64,000 nt of DNA from Sisyra terminalis (taxonomy: Eukaryota; Arthropoda; Insecta; Neuroptera; Sisyridae): NCBI GenBank assembly GCA_958496175.1, contig OY292275.1:9114001-9178000 (forward strand). Direction: 5' to 3'. The notes beneath the pieces were generated by a model that worked only from the letters and a program-made list of their open reading frames with translations, was not told the origin of the DNA and made no database searches. Both the position numbers and the translations under genes were made by a program. Positions within the stretch are counted from its first letter, which is position 1; each line of letters opens with the position of its first letter. Of the stretch, positions 44,831-56,921 are shown piece after piece.

Positions 44831-47395
44831 TATTTTGCGATGAATTTGACCCCCTTCTTTCTTTCTTAAATACCAAAAGTAAAAAAAAAACACTTAATTC
44901 CCTCCAGTTGTTTGCTGGTTACAGGAAAAGGTGTAAATATCATTATTATGATGAAATAACTTTCTTCTAAATTGAAAGTTTATCTCCAAATAATATAGTT
45001 CCAAACATTTTCTTATACACACTATAAAAAGACGATTTTATTGTAACGGATATTACTCATTCATAAACTGAGTCATAATAAGTCCTATGAAAAACTGATT
45101 GTGTTCAAGCCACTGTTTGATGTATACTGTATAAAGTTATGGAAAATGATACATTACTATTTGAAATTCGTTATCGTTTTAAAAGTTATTTTTCTTAAAT
45201 AAGAATCTGGTTTGCAGAGCACTAATTCATAATATTATTTTGAAAAAAATACATTGCAATTTTAAAAACGTGAGCTTTTGAATTCGGTTTAATTCAACCA
45301 TTGATAATATATCGTATTTTGTTTGTCAAAGCTTTCCGCCACATAGACTTGCATACGTACATATTTCGCATACTCTATGCGAATGGAATTCAATCAGAAA
45401 TTAATTAAGCTCCACAACTTCACCTATACAGCTTATTTTCAATATTCAATTGAATTAAATTCAGTTTATAGTTTCACATTCTAACATTTGTTTTAGATTT
45501 GTATTTGAACATTATAATTTAACGAAGTTCGTTTGAAGAAAAGCTCAAGTTTGAGAAACCGCCCTAACGGTTCTAAAGACTAGGAAAGCTTTTAACGTAA
45601 GTAATATTTTATGTTAGGTTTTAATTAAATATCGAAATGTTTAAAGTATCATTTACAATGATAATTAAGCAAAGACGTAAACAGAATGTTAATATTGTGG
45701 CCTAATTGGTTTTCGATTGGCATTAATTGACTGTGTGATTAGTTTTAGCTTATTGTGACAATGATTGTTAAATGCATCATTATGATATGCTTTCAAGTAA
45801 TTAGGGGTATAATGATAATTTTGCTCTTCAATATTGACGATTATCTCAAGGATTTGAGATAGTTTTCGATTGGAATTTGTGGGAATTTGTGTTTGTCGGG
45901 TTAATATCAATATCGGTAGCTAATGGAAAAGTGAACAAAATTTTCCATCAAACAAAATTACACACTCGTACCACGTCGACAAAAACGGTTGTATACATTT
46001 ATTCAGTATATTCTGTACAATAAACTTTGAAATATTGAATATTTTATAAGTATGTGTATATGCAATACATATAATATGAAAGTGTTTGCCGCAACCATAC
46101 CTGGAACTCGTATAAGTCTTTTACAACTGAGTAATAAAATATGGCAAAGGTAGAGAAATGAGAGCCAATGCTACGAAGAGGTCCCACCTTATTCCTGTTG
46201 GATCTCATATATGTATCGACCGTACGAGTCCACATTCACAAGTCTACACATTTATTCATTTCCGGTTGAATATAATTTGTACTTTCGGTAGAAAGTCTAA
46301 ATTAGTTATGTATTGCAAGATGAATAATACGTTTTGTCGGAAATTTAAACAGAATTAACAGAGGAGCAATTTAATTCCATACTACAATTAAATTTGAGAC
46401 TTTGCCTTAAATTTACCAACATCAGCATAATTTGCTACCGAAAAAAAAATGTTACTTCACAAGAAAAACACAATTGTACCAACAAAAAAAACCAAATGGT
46501 TTCAAAACATTTTTAAAATTCATTTAAACAAAATTTCTGTCTTTCAATTGAATAAAGTGGCGTAATACATGCGACAATAAACATTTGTTTGAAAATATGA
46601 AAATATTCAATTGTGTGACGGTTTCGATAAAGCTTACAGCTGTGGCCGTGTGTAAAAATGTGGAGCTTTTTTCGAATATATGGAAAGCAACGCCGCTTCG
46701 TCCATTTAGAAAATGAGTAAACAACCTGAGGCCGTTTTATTATTTATGTGGCAGAAAAGATGGGCCCCGAGTTTGGACGAGGTGTGGGGCAAATTGAAAT
46801 CTGTCCCCATCGTTTTTTATACAGGGTGTATGCACATGCGAAGTGATTAAAACTTGGACAAATAATATATTAATAAAAAAGTTTTAAGCGGTTTCAAACG
46901 AAAAATTGATCTGACCCGACTATGATGTTTTGCGTGGTTTCATTAAAATTTAGTTTTGTTTTGGATAAAAAGCTTACGGTTAAGCTTTTTTAGTTACTTT
47001 TATGGTGAATTTAATAACACTAAAGTACTTTTATACAAAAATTGGATTGCTAACTGTGAAAAAAGCTTTGTAAAAATTTTCGGATGAAAGCAACGAAATG
47101 AGTTCTTAAGAACTTCATGTGATTGTTTTTTTTGTGCTTTGTAAAATCTTGTAAAATTATATTTTATAAACATACTTTTAAAACGATTTTAACTTCTAGT
47201 ACAATACATATACGAAACCTTACTTTAAGCCATTTAAAAACCAGATTATGATGTAAAATATAATAGACATTAGTTCATCTACAAAACAAAACTCGCCATA
47301 GCAAAAAATTATGGAACAAAATATAACAGAAAAAAACATTGTACATTTTTTGTTAGTAAGTTAAAAAATATACTGTATTATCATTTTTAATTTTT
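44831..47395. other. unassigned AT-rich stretch
   Basis: No supported feature. Short stretches at 46090-46260 and 46730-46830 are less AT-rich, without recognisable content. Confidence 0.35.
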
Positions 47396-47399
47396 TTAA

Positions 47400-48113
47400 G
47401 GAGTTATATACAGTTAGAATTCTCAAAAAATCTATTTTTTTTTATTTTCTTTTCTTTATGTGCATATATTTAAGAATACATACAGAAAATTTCATATCGT
47501 TCCGGTGAATATTTTCGAAGTTACACGCAAATTTGAAAAGGCGTTTTTATCCTATGTAAAGTGCTTTTCAAACTTTAAACGCGTTTTTCTCAAAATGGTG
47601 TTTTCAAAGTCGGTGACCAACATTACTCCAAAACCGTTAAACCGTATAGTCTCAGATTTTAACACGAGCTTCTGAAATATACTTTTTAGTAATTAATCGA
47701 AGATTTTTTCTCAGCGATAAATATTTTTTTTTTTATAAACAATTTAAGGCCGAAATTTTGGTCAAAAATCGATTTTTTTTTTGAGAAACCGCCATTTGGT
47801 CAAAAAAAATTATTTTGCTTATTCCTTCGATTAATTACTAGATTTAACATTACTTTAACGAAATCTGTTTGGTTTTTTAAATTCAGAGAATCCAGTTCAG
47901 AGATATAGTGGTCACCGCAAAACGTCTTTTTTGAGAGGAAATAAGCTGTAGCTGCTTTCCTAATAAATATTTTTACTAAAACTAAGTCTTAAAATACAGT
48001 TAAAAGATACCATAATATGTGTACAAATTTTTAGATCAATTAATTTAAAAGTTTTCTCTGAAAAAAATCTGGAAAATTCGCTATTTTTCGGCCTTCTAAC
48101 TGTATATAACCCC
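47400..48113. mobile_element. TTAA-flanked MITE, copy 2 (different terminal sequence)
   Basis: TTAA at 47396-47399 and 48114-48117 directly flanks the inverted ends GGAGTTATATACAGTTAGAA and TTCTAACTGTATATAACCCC. Length 714 bp. The interior has alternating TTTTT-rich and AAAAA-rich blocks. No transposase. TTAA duplication points to piggyBac-type mobilisation. The ends differ from those of 31923-32628, so it is a separate family of similar size. Confidence 0.75.
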
Positions 48114-48117
48114 TTAA

Positions 48118-48323
48118 CTGCAACATTTTTTGCGGATTTTAGGTATGTACAAATTCTTATATGATACATTTTCTATGATTAATGAGAAATGTTCAAAACT
48201 CGCTCCAAATAATCCTCAAACTATTCAATACCGATCCATTTCATACTATTGTATCATCAAATTTGATGTAACGAATAATTAAGCTAACATCTCTGGTTAA
48301 TGTTGAAAAATTTATCCTCTTAA
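48118..48323. other. unassigned
   Basis: Nothing supported between the TTAA element and the LINE fragment. Confidence 0.35.
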
Positions 48324-48525
48324 ACAATTGCCTCTATTACCAGAATTTTTAACGCTATCCTTGACACGGGACCCTACCCTTCACTGTGGAAGATAGCCAA
48401 AATAATCCCAGTACTCAAAAGTGGAAACCCGAAAAATTAAGTACAATCCTATCGACCAATAAACATTCTTCCAAGTTTGTCGAAGCAATTCGAACGACTC
48501 CTACTAAAATGCATAATACTTATAT
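48324..48525 (+). pseudogene. LINE reverse transcriptase fragment (start of the RT domain)
   Basis: The frame through 48351 reads Ile-Phe-Asn-Ala-Ile-Leu-Asp-Thr-Gly-Pro-Tyr-Pro-Ser-Leu-Trp-Lys. It continues Ala-Lys-Ile-Ile-Pro-Val-Leu-Lys-Ser-Gly-Asn-Pro, then an in-frame TAA, then Ser-Tyr-Arg-Pro-Ile-Asn-Ile-Leu-Pro-Ser-Leu-Ser-Lys and Phe-Glu-Arg-Leu-Leu. This is the W(K).A.I.P(V/I)LK.G block and the invariant SYRPI.LL....K..E..(L/I) block of non-LTR reverse transcriptases. The homology begins and ends abruptly and no YADD box follows. It is an isolated, dead scrap; its family relation to the other LINEs cannot be tested because the segments do not overlap. Confidence 0.85.
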
Positions 48526-51183
48526 TGGAAGAGGGGAACATAATCAATATTATTTGTATTTAAATTTAACAAAATTTAATGAAATGAACCTATAATTTAA
48601 AAACTTAAACTCATTTTTATTAAATATAGTGGGTTTTCTCTAAAATCAGGAATTCAGGAAGAAAAAAACTTTTACAATTTCAATTAATCTTAAAACTAGT
48701 GGCTCGAAACTATTCCTTGAGTACTCCAACGGTTCAATTAAAAAGGTAATTTTGCAGAAAAAAGACATCAGAAATTCATTAATTTTCATCTAGTTGAAGA
48801 TAACACGTATTGAAACTTTCCATTTCCTTTTTATCAATTTAAAAAAAATGTATCTTCTTTATTCATGAATCTGTAAACAAAATCCGAAACCACAGTCAAT
48901 AGGGAGCACTTATGGCACACGTTGTTAATAACCACGATTCTCAATAGTGAGGGAAAAAATATAATTTAATTATAATTTTATAAAATGATTGGTATTTTAT
49001 AAAAGATTGGTCAGTGGAATATTTCTACAGGAAGGATTGAATTGTCAAATTTGTTACATTGCAACTAACTGTTAAACTTTATATATATGCCGACCTAGTT
49101 TTACAGGCTTTTACTATGATTACATACCGACATAAAAAACAATATTACAAATAAATTGATGATAGAACTTTGCAAATAATGTAAACAAAATGAAAGGCAG
49201 TACTATGTGTTCTATAAACTTTACAATAGCAGATCTACATTCATCTATGAAGCTTTTACAATAAACCTTTAAAAATTAAGTTTAAAAGTTTTTGACGTCA
49301 TGATGATCAATCAGGTTAAAACATTTTTTTTTCTATGGTTGATGCAGCTTTTCTGAACTGCAGCTGTTCATAGAGCTTTTGTGCTTTTATTGTTGGTACC
49401 TATCATTTTAATTGCTTACGATAATTTTGCTTGTCCCAAAATTTGAGTTTTAATGGGACCACAATTACAATTGTTACCGAATAGTAAAAGTTTTGTTCTA
49501 AAAAAAAAAAATACATTGGAAATTGTAAAACTTTGTGACTACGTATTAAGAAACCATATATAATGATTTAAGAAATATAATGGAAAAGGAATATCAGAAA
49601 ATAAAATTTAAATGATAAGAAGTTTATAAAAAGCTTTGGAACTTTACCTTGTTCTTATACTAAAGTTATAGTTTTAGTTTGGAAAATTGCATAAGTATCT
49701 GCAAATGAAAGCGATTTATATTTATGCAAAATCATTTGTGAACTTGAAAGTATCAATAAGTGATTTATAATCTTAAAATATAAAATTAAAAAAAAACATT
49801 TCAGAAACGACGCACCATTATCAGAACTGAGTATAATTATTGACTAAAATATTTAATTGCTAATTTAAAAATATTGGTTTGTAGAAAATTTTCCAGAGGA
49901 TATACAATGAAGAAATCAAATAACTCATAGCGATAGCTAGAATAGCGACGGCGAAACCAACGAAAAAATGAAATAGTGCATTTATTTGGAACAAAACTAA
50001 GGTAAAAATAATATACATGTTGACTTTTTTATATATTAAATACGCTTGTGATGCTTAATCCCGAAAAAAATCGAACAGCAATAGATTTAAATTTTCAAAC
50101 TATGGATATAATGTACATTGCACATATAGACGTATACTAAAAGTCTCATAGATGAGAAAAATAACTAAAAAATTCAACTTTCAAGAATTAAAAGTATACA
50201 TCTGAAACTTATAAGTAGAATAAACAAGGCATAGTAGCGGTACTTTGGTTATATGGTTAGGAGAATTGAAGAAATTGAACTTCTTATAGTTCAGGGGAAC
50301 GTAAAAGGTAAATATAGTAGAGGGAAATCCCCCACAATATCCTGGAATTAAAAAAAAAAAAACTAAATGACCTTAACAGTAGACTTCTAAGCCAACAAAG
50401 GGAGGACATCTGAATGCAGGTAGATTTATGAACCCTTTGAATGCGAACTAATTTTCTAGATACTAAGATACTATATTTACTATAATTCCGAGGTATTTTT
50501 GCTGATTTTGGAGTAGTTTAAGAAAAAAAATATGCTTCCCAGTACTCTAAGAGTAAACTGGACTCAATACTTCCAAACTATTGAGATAAATGCGACAGAA
50601 AGAGAATTTTCATTTCCTTTTATTTATCTCAGAAGCAAACCTGACCAATTGGGACTAAAAACAAAGATGGGATGCAATAGTTCTTTTAAGATGCAGCTCA
50701 GAGAAATTCTTAGGAGAGACCCCCAGTGCAATGAAGGAAAAAAAAGGACACTCATTACCTGAAGCAAACCATAAAGCACAGAATAGGAAGACATGGAAGA
50801 TGATATCACCAAACTCCAAAGGGGCAAAAGGATAGAAGAGAGGTAATTTGTATAGAATGTTAATTTTAAACCTGAGTAAAATAATTTTTGGATTAAATTT
50901 TCCATGTAAATGTTTTATATTGTGCTTCATATTTTTTTAAGAATATATTCTTCTAACAAACATGATTTTTTGTAAAAATTTTAAAATTTTGTTCAGTGGT
51001 GATGGGTAACAAAATATAATGGCACGATAATCACATTGGATTGATTTGCTTAGATAAATATAGTTAAAATAAAAATAAAGGACAGTTTAAATAATCAATT
51101 CATTAATCAATTTTTTAAAGAACATTTAAATGAATCCCTTTTGTAATATGTAATATGTAAGGTTCAATTTCAGTACAAATAAC
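48526..51183. other. unassigned AT-rich stretch
   Basis: No supported feature. 50390-50830 is less AT-rich and has overlapping 76-93 codon frames on both strands without any recognisable domain. Confidence 0.35.
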
Positions 51184-51286
51184 AATAATAATATTAGGGT
51201 CACGGGTAATTCGAAATATGAAATCAATGATTGTTTAAATTAATTTAACTATATTTCCAATTACCCATGACCCTAATATTATTATT
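51184..51286. repeat. short palindromic MITE-like repeat
   Basis: Arms of 36 bp (51184-51219 and 51251-51286) share AATAATATTAGGGTCA and GGGTAATT against complements, around a 31-base centre. No target duplication was resolved. Confidence 0.7.
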
Positions 51287-52824
51287 TAAATGAATAATTT
51301 TCTGGTAAGTCCAAAAGCTTCTAAATAGAAACATTCAGTGGAAACTCAATGGATGTGAAAGGTAAAATGAAAAATTAAACATTCATACATTCGCACTTAC
51401 AAAGGAATATCTTATGATTAGTTTCACCTTTTGATAAGGATTCAATTATTTTTATAATTAGAAAGTTGTCTTAAAATGAAATAAAAACATCAAAATTTAA
51501 TGTACATAAACTTTGAAATTGTTCTTCAAGAGATTAAAGCAATTTGAGTTGATTTAATATTCACACTTTTTTAAATTAATTTAGCACAACTTGTACATTT
51601 ATCTGTTACATAAAAAATCGAATATTTTTGTCCCGTTTTTTATGGAGCTTTTGCAATTCATATCTTCTCATTTGTTATTCAAAGATGTGTGTCTCGCAAT
51701 GTCTTATATGATCGAGAAATAACAGACATATTCACCAAATAGAAGTGAATAATATTTCATAACATTGAAATCATTTTTTCATTATTGTAGAGTATACTTC
51801 TTATATAATTTTGCATATACATTCATTGTGAAATATTACATTTGACAAATGATTTATTTGTGTTGTATTTATTACAAAACAAACTCCCATTATTTTAAAT
51901 TGCGAGATTATTTTTTTTATTTTGGCTGTTTTATTTTCGCATAGACAAAGGATAATTAATGTCCGTTTTTCAGGAAAATAATTAATCGCCATCTCTTCCA
52001 TTTGCATTTTAAAGTAAAGGTTCATCATATGGAAAGCATTTATAAATGAAAATACGTTCCCATTTTATAGTGGAAACGTTTTGTGAAAAAATTATAACGT
52101 TACGAAGCCAGGTGCTTGCAAGAATAACAAAGTAAAACAGTGGATGGGAATTAAGGAGTTTTTTTTTTTTTTAACAAACTACTTAGAAGTAGACAGTATT
52201 ATACAATAAATTACAATGTCTCAGTAATGGTTGAGGAGAATAGGTGAGTGGGTGATAAGACGGTGACACATCCAGACGTCAGATATACAGAAAACTCGAA
52301 CAGAACTCGAATGAAAGATTAACGCTCTTCCGTGTCCTTCAGCAAGAGAGCAGTATGAAAAGTTGGCGAACACCAAAGCTATTGTTGGAAGTAATTGAAT
52401 TGGATACTTAATGCATCCCTGTTTCATTCCTCCTCATTCTCACAACACCCACGCATATACACACTCACCTGCAAAAATACTAAGAGCTTTTGTTGTGTGC
52501 TGTGTTGTCTTCATAGATCGTTTCTCTAACAACGTTAAATTGTAATTATCGACTTCTGGTCATGGAGTTACGATAACAGGACAAAATACTTTAAAGACTA
52601 TATCGTAAACTTGTTTGCTACAATTGTGTAACGAGAATGGCAGAATTCAATTAACGATTTATTCTTCCGAGAAAATTCAATTGAGATTATTTACAGCTGT
52701 TTATTTTTGCAGCAGTTTTACAAACGTTTAGTTTGTGTTTATTATTACTTGAGAAATTATATGATAATTATTAACTAATTAAATATAACTAAGTAACTAT
52801 TTCAAATAAAAATTATAATCTAAA
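51287..52824. other. mostly unassigned
   Basis: 52200-52560 is less AT-rich and homopolymer-poor, with CT- and CA-rich patches near 52425-52470. It may be single-copy regulatory sequence or an untranslated exon; no frame is convincing. Confidence 0.3.
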
Positions 52825-52871
52825 GGATATATCAGGTACACCTAGCATGTTTGGTCTACCATATCCTGATA

Positions 52872-54214
52872 CATTCGAACTTGGATAAGTGAGAGTTGAT
52901 GGGACCAACATTTTATTCTCACTTATGAAGGTTTTCATTTAACCAGGTTTCTCACTTATTGAGGTATTGTAATATAAATTAAGGTATTGTATATTGTAAT
53001 ATAATCAAAACTATTTATTTATTATTATGATTAATGTCAAAATAATCAGAAATTTTCTTTTGAATTTCCTGTTTATCACTCTGAACATATTTTTCCAATT
53101 CGTATATCTTGTCAAAAATAGACTGATCGATTTTATTTGTGGAAAATTGAAAACATTGATGAAGTGTTTCTAAGGCGTTCACGGCATCTTGTTTCTTTGG
53201 AATAATAGGCATAACAGTCAATGTTATTTCAGGAGCTTCACTATCTTCATCTTCACTAACATTTGATGTTTTTTTTCCTCTATGACACTGTTCACCTTTA
53301 AATATAAAAGTTCTATCTGGGAGGCATTTATAAAATAGAGCAGTTTCGTCAGCATTGTAAATGTCTTTTGGGTCATAACCATGCAGTAGGTGTGGTAAAT
53401 CAGTTTCCCACTGATTACACACACGTTGATCAACTGATTTACTGTCTCCTGCTAATTTTTTAAAACCTATGTCATGACGTTTTTTGAATCCATCTAACCA
53501 GTCATTACTTGCCAAAAAAGTTTTAATACCTTCCTTGGAGGCAAAGTGCTTTGATTTCTCTTTCAGTAACAGTCCATTTATCGGAATATTTTTTTCCATT
53601 GTCTGCTTAATCCACTCTAGAAGACACTTCTCGACATCAGGAAACTCAGACAGGCGACTTCTCTTCATGTTTCCATGCCCTTCAGCGCATTAAGACTTAA
53701 TGTTTTCTTTGAATTTTATTATTTTATAAAATGATGATTCTGGAACACCGAACTCAGCGAGAATTTCAGCTCGGATTTTTCCACCCTCAAATGAATTAAT
53801 TATTTGAAGCTTTTCACTCAGAGAAAATGCTTTGAGTTTGCGTTTCGGCCTTTTGATTACACTCTGGGTGAATGACACTGAGCAACTGTTGTACGACTAA
53901 CGAATATTGTACAAACAATTTGCTACATAAATGATTAGTAAACTATACAGAAGTGTGTTAATAAGATTTGGAAAATGTAGAGAATAGGTGAAAGAAAGAA
54001 AAAAAATGTGCTCGAGTCTCACTTATAGAAGTATAGCGTGAATAGTAGTCTCAAGTATAGAGGTTTTGACGTCAAAAATAACTCTCACTTGCAGAGGTTT
54101 TCATTTCTCACTTATGGAAGTTATTGAGAGTAAAAGCAAAGGGACTCGGTAATTATTCTCATTTATCCAGTTTTTTCACTTACCCAGGTGTCACTTACCC
54201 AAGTTCGACGACTG
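52872..54214 (-). mobile_element. Tigger (pogo-type Tc1/mariner) element, internally deleted
   Basis: TA at 52870-52871 and 54215-54216 flanks inverted ends: CAGTCGTCGAACTTGGGTAA on one side, the same with a 3-nt deletion on the other. Subterminal CTCACTTAT-type repeats recur near both ends (52915-52965 and 54025-54200), as in vertebrate and insect Tiggers. It carries one minus-strand transposase frame that lacks most of the catalytic domain. The neighbouring repeat unit 2 confirms the empty site. Confidence 0.9.
53015..53878 (-). pseudogene. Tigger transposase, DDE core deleted (CENP-B-like DNA-binding half kept)
   Basis: One continuous minus-strand frame from 53878 to the stop at 53015-53017, interrupted by a single in-frame TAA at 53690-53692. 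Residues about 10-60 are a psq/CENP-B N-type helix-turn-helix (Lys-Arg-Lys-Leu, Ser-Leu-Ser-Glu-Lys-Leu, later Glu-Ser-Ser-Phe-Tyr-Lys-Ile). About 75-145 is the CENPB-type second HTH (Trp-Ile-Lys-Gln, Asn-Asp-Trp-Leu-Asp-Gly-Phe-Lys-Lys-Arg-His). Then comes the start of the DDE domain with the first Asp in Tyr-Asn-Ala-Asp-Glu-Thr-Ala-Leu-Phe. At Arg-Gly-Lys-Lys-Thr-Ser it jumps to the acidic C-terminal linker, so the second and third catalytic residues are gone. No ATG precedes the first domain. A complete Tigger transposase has roughly 500 residues; this has 287 codons. Confidence 0.88.
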
Positions 54215-54238
54215 TATATCCTTTACATTATATATAAC

Positions 54239-55897
54239 GTGGCCATACCTCCCGCTTTCGGGCTTTGTGTCCCGCTGTCCCGAAGAACTTAAAAATGTCC
54301 CGTTTTGAGAAAAAATGACCTATGATAGGTATTAATTCATCACAACCAAAATCATTATGCAGGCAGTGGCGTGCATTACATATAGACAAAAAGACACTGC
54401 CTACCCTACATAATTCAGATAAATATTTATAATTTTGTTTTGATATCTAGTTTTATTTAATTTACGAGTACTATCAAATATCAATAAAGAAAAAATCTTA
54501 ACGGATATCATCTATACAGTATACAGATTATGCCAGCTCATTCGTTCGTTCAATTTCAAGTAAGCGACTGGGTAATATTTGCATTGCAATGCACTATCGC
54601 TCCTGGCAACGCCGCGGGAAAGACACAAACTATTTGTGTCTAAATATTTATATGTGTGCACTCATAGCCAATTTACCCTATACCGATTAGCCAACAAAAT
54701 TTTAAAGTGTGAATTTTCCGAATTTTTTTTTGCCAATCGATGGGAAATCGTTCGTAGAGGTTTGTGAAAGAAACCGTTTCGTTTGTGACAAAATAGTTTA
54801 GCGGTAATTAAATACGTAAGAAAAATTAATTAATTTGTCATTGATATAGTAAAATGTTAAGAAAATAAGGTTTAAAGCAACATACAATAATAAAAATGCG
54901 GAAAAATTTAGGAAACGGTTGGTTAAAACTAAAACTGAAAAAAAGTCAAAGAAAAATATTTTCCGAATTTCAAAAATACTTAATGTTCTATTTCGTATAT
55001 ACATTTTTTCAAAAAATTTTTGTGTGAAAAGTTGATTTTCATAAGCGATGAAAATTTTTTGGAGTAAAGGCAGTTTAATTGTGTTTCGATTTTTGTTATT
55101 TTGTAAAATTTTGGGAAAATATAATTTAAGGAAAAAATAAATATCTCAGTTGCCTTTTTTTTCAATGACTATCAATGAGTAATTAGTTAATTAATTTTTC
55201 TTTATTACCGCTAAACTATTTTGTCACAATCGAAACGGTTTCTTTCACATACCTCTACGAACGATTTCCCATCGATTGGCCAAAAAAAATTTCAGAAAAT
55301 TTACACTTTAATATTTTAACGTTTTAAAAATTTCTGCTTACCCTGCCTAAAATCTCTGTGCACTCCACTGTATGCAGGTATACTGTATGCGTATACCGTA
55401 TACATATACATATACCTATAGTGTAAAATCCATAAGCTATAAACCTATAATACACGGATAAAAATCATACAAAAATAAGTATCAACAAATTTTAGCTAGT
55501 TATCGCTGCCACAACTAGCAACAAATAAACCGTACATATTATTTTAATTGTTAAAAGCTATTCTTATAACAAAGGGTAACATAAACATACTTAAATTTCA
55601 AAATTCATACTTAAAAACCAAACCTTATAGTTTAAAGCAAATTGGTGGATCCGAAAAATATAGAAAACCAGTCGAATAATTTATCAACTCTATTATTAAA
55701 TTATTATTACAATATTGTCTAAGTTTTTTTGTCGTCATTTTTTAAATAAAAAGTTATATTTTTTTCTTATAAGGAAGCACTAAGTTTTATTATATTTCTA
55801 GTGTTGTAGTTTTATGCAAAATTATAATATGGTTTTCCAGTTTTCATATTACAATTTACAGGTGTCCCGTTTTGAGGCAAAAAAATTATGGTCACTT
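54239..55897. mobile_element. GTGGCCATA-ended element, filled by a hAT insertion
   Basis: Left end GTGGCCATACC and right end TATGGTCAC are inverted matches with one mismatch. CCCG-rich blocks follow the left end (54250-54300), and TGTCCCGTTTTGAG occurs at both 54296-54309 and 55863-55876. The empty site is given by host unit 2, where TTACATTATATA runs straight into TTGATTTAGACC. No exact target duplication was seen. An intact copy without the nested hAT would be a few hundred bases. Confidence 0.55.
54364..55370. mobile_element. hAT element (CAGTGGCGT type), non-autonomous foldback
   Basis: Exact 8-bp target duplication TATGCAGG at 54356-54363 and 55371-55378. Ends CAGTGGCGTGCA and TGCACTCCACTG are the CAGTGGCG-type hAT terminal repeats, with one mismatch. 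Two inner arms (about 54690-54850 and 55160-55325) are inverted copies containing ATCGATGGGAAATCGTTCGT and ACAAAATAGTTTAGCGGTAA. No transposase is encoded; mobilisation would need a hAT transposase in trans. Confidence 0.9.
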
Positions 55898-56510
55898 TTC
55901 TTATACATTGATTTAAACCTGAAAGAATGGAAATCAATAAAAATTATGAAAGTCAGACAGAAAAAACTAACGATTATATCTATCGATCGATAATATCTTA
56001 AAGTATCTAAAATATTCTTTAGATATAACTTCAATTGCTTTTTTAGTTTTGCCTTGGATAATCTAAACTTTACTCAGGGTTTGAAAATTTAATTTAAGTA
56101 TAGATGTAAAGAAAATCACAATGCTCTTTTATACTTTTGTGTTAATATTGTATTAGGTCAAACATAAATTAGATAACAAAGTATTGATATGGTAGACCAA
56201 ACATGTTTGGTCTACCACTTCCTGAAATATCGTTTACATTATATATTGATTTAGACCTGAAAGAATATAAATCAATAAAAATTATGTAAATCAAACAGGA
56301 AAAACTAATGATTCGATAATATCTTAAAGTATCTAGAATATTCTTTATATATAACTTCAATTACTTTTTTAGTTTTGCCATGTTAATTTAAGCTTTTATC
56401 TGGGTTTGAGACTTTAATTTAAGCGTATAGGTATGTAAATAAAATCAAAATGCTCTTTTATATTCTAGTGTTATTGTATAATTTCGAACATAAATTAGTA
56501 TACATAATAT

Positions 56511-56921
56511 TCCGGATAAATACAAACAAAAGAAACAGAAATTGTAAATTCAATTTCTGATCTAAAAGTTTTTGCTTTTAAAAGAAGTATTTCGTAATTT
56601 TTTAATCAGTCGTTTGTTTTGAAAAAATATTTTGCATGCTTCACACGAAAAGAAATTGAAAATTTTAGTTTTAAGCTTTAAAAGGCTTTCAATAAGCACT
56701 TCCTTACAACTAAGTACAGCTTTGAACTTCGTAAGAAACTCACTAATACCGCTGCTACTTAGCTTTAGTTTAAGATAAAGAAGCTTATGTCATAAAGCTT
56801 AATTTTAAACATTTAATCAGTATTGCGTTAAGACTTTCATGCTTAAAGACTTTATTGATGACTAATTTCTGTCGATGTATAGAAAAGTATCCATGTTGTT
56901 TAAGTCCTTGTCTTTTTAAAT
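56511..56921. other. unassigned AT-rich stretch
   Basis: Nothing supported was seen. Confidence 0.4.

Larger units (their letters stand above)
52825..56510. repeat. tandem host repeat H (two units), first unit filled with nested transposons
   Basis: Unit 2 (56190-56510) shows the near-uninterrupted order: palindrome, TTTACATTATATA, GATTTAGACCTGAAAGAAT, TAATATCTTAAAGTATCTA, CAAAATGCTCTTTTATA. Unit 1 has the same blocks at 52825-52869, 54217-54237 and 55905-56160, split by Tigger (52872-54214) and by the GTGGCCATA-ended element (54239-55897). In unit 2, 56190-56217 is a perfect 28-bp palindrome centred on ACATGT; in unit 1 its left half has decayed. Confidence 0.8.

Noticed and set aside
50532..50930. 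Overlapping 76-93 codon frames on both strands
   Set aside because: Frames on both strands of the same block, no recognised domain and no evidence to choose between them.
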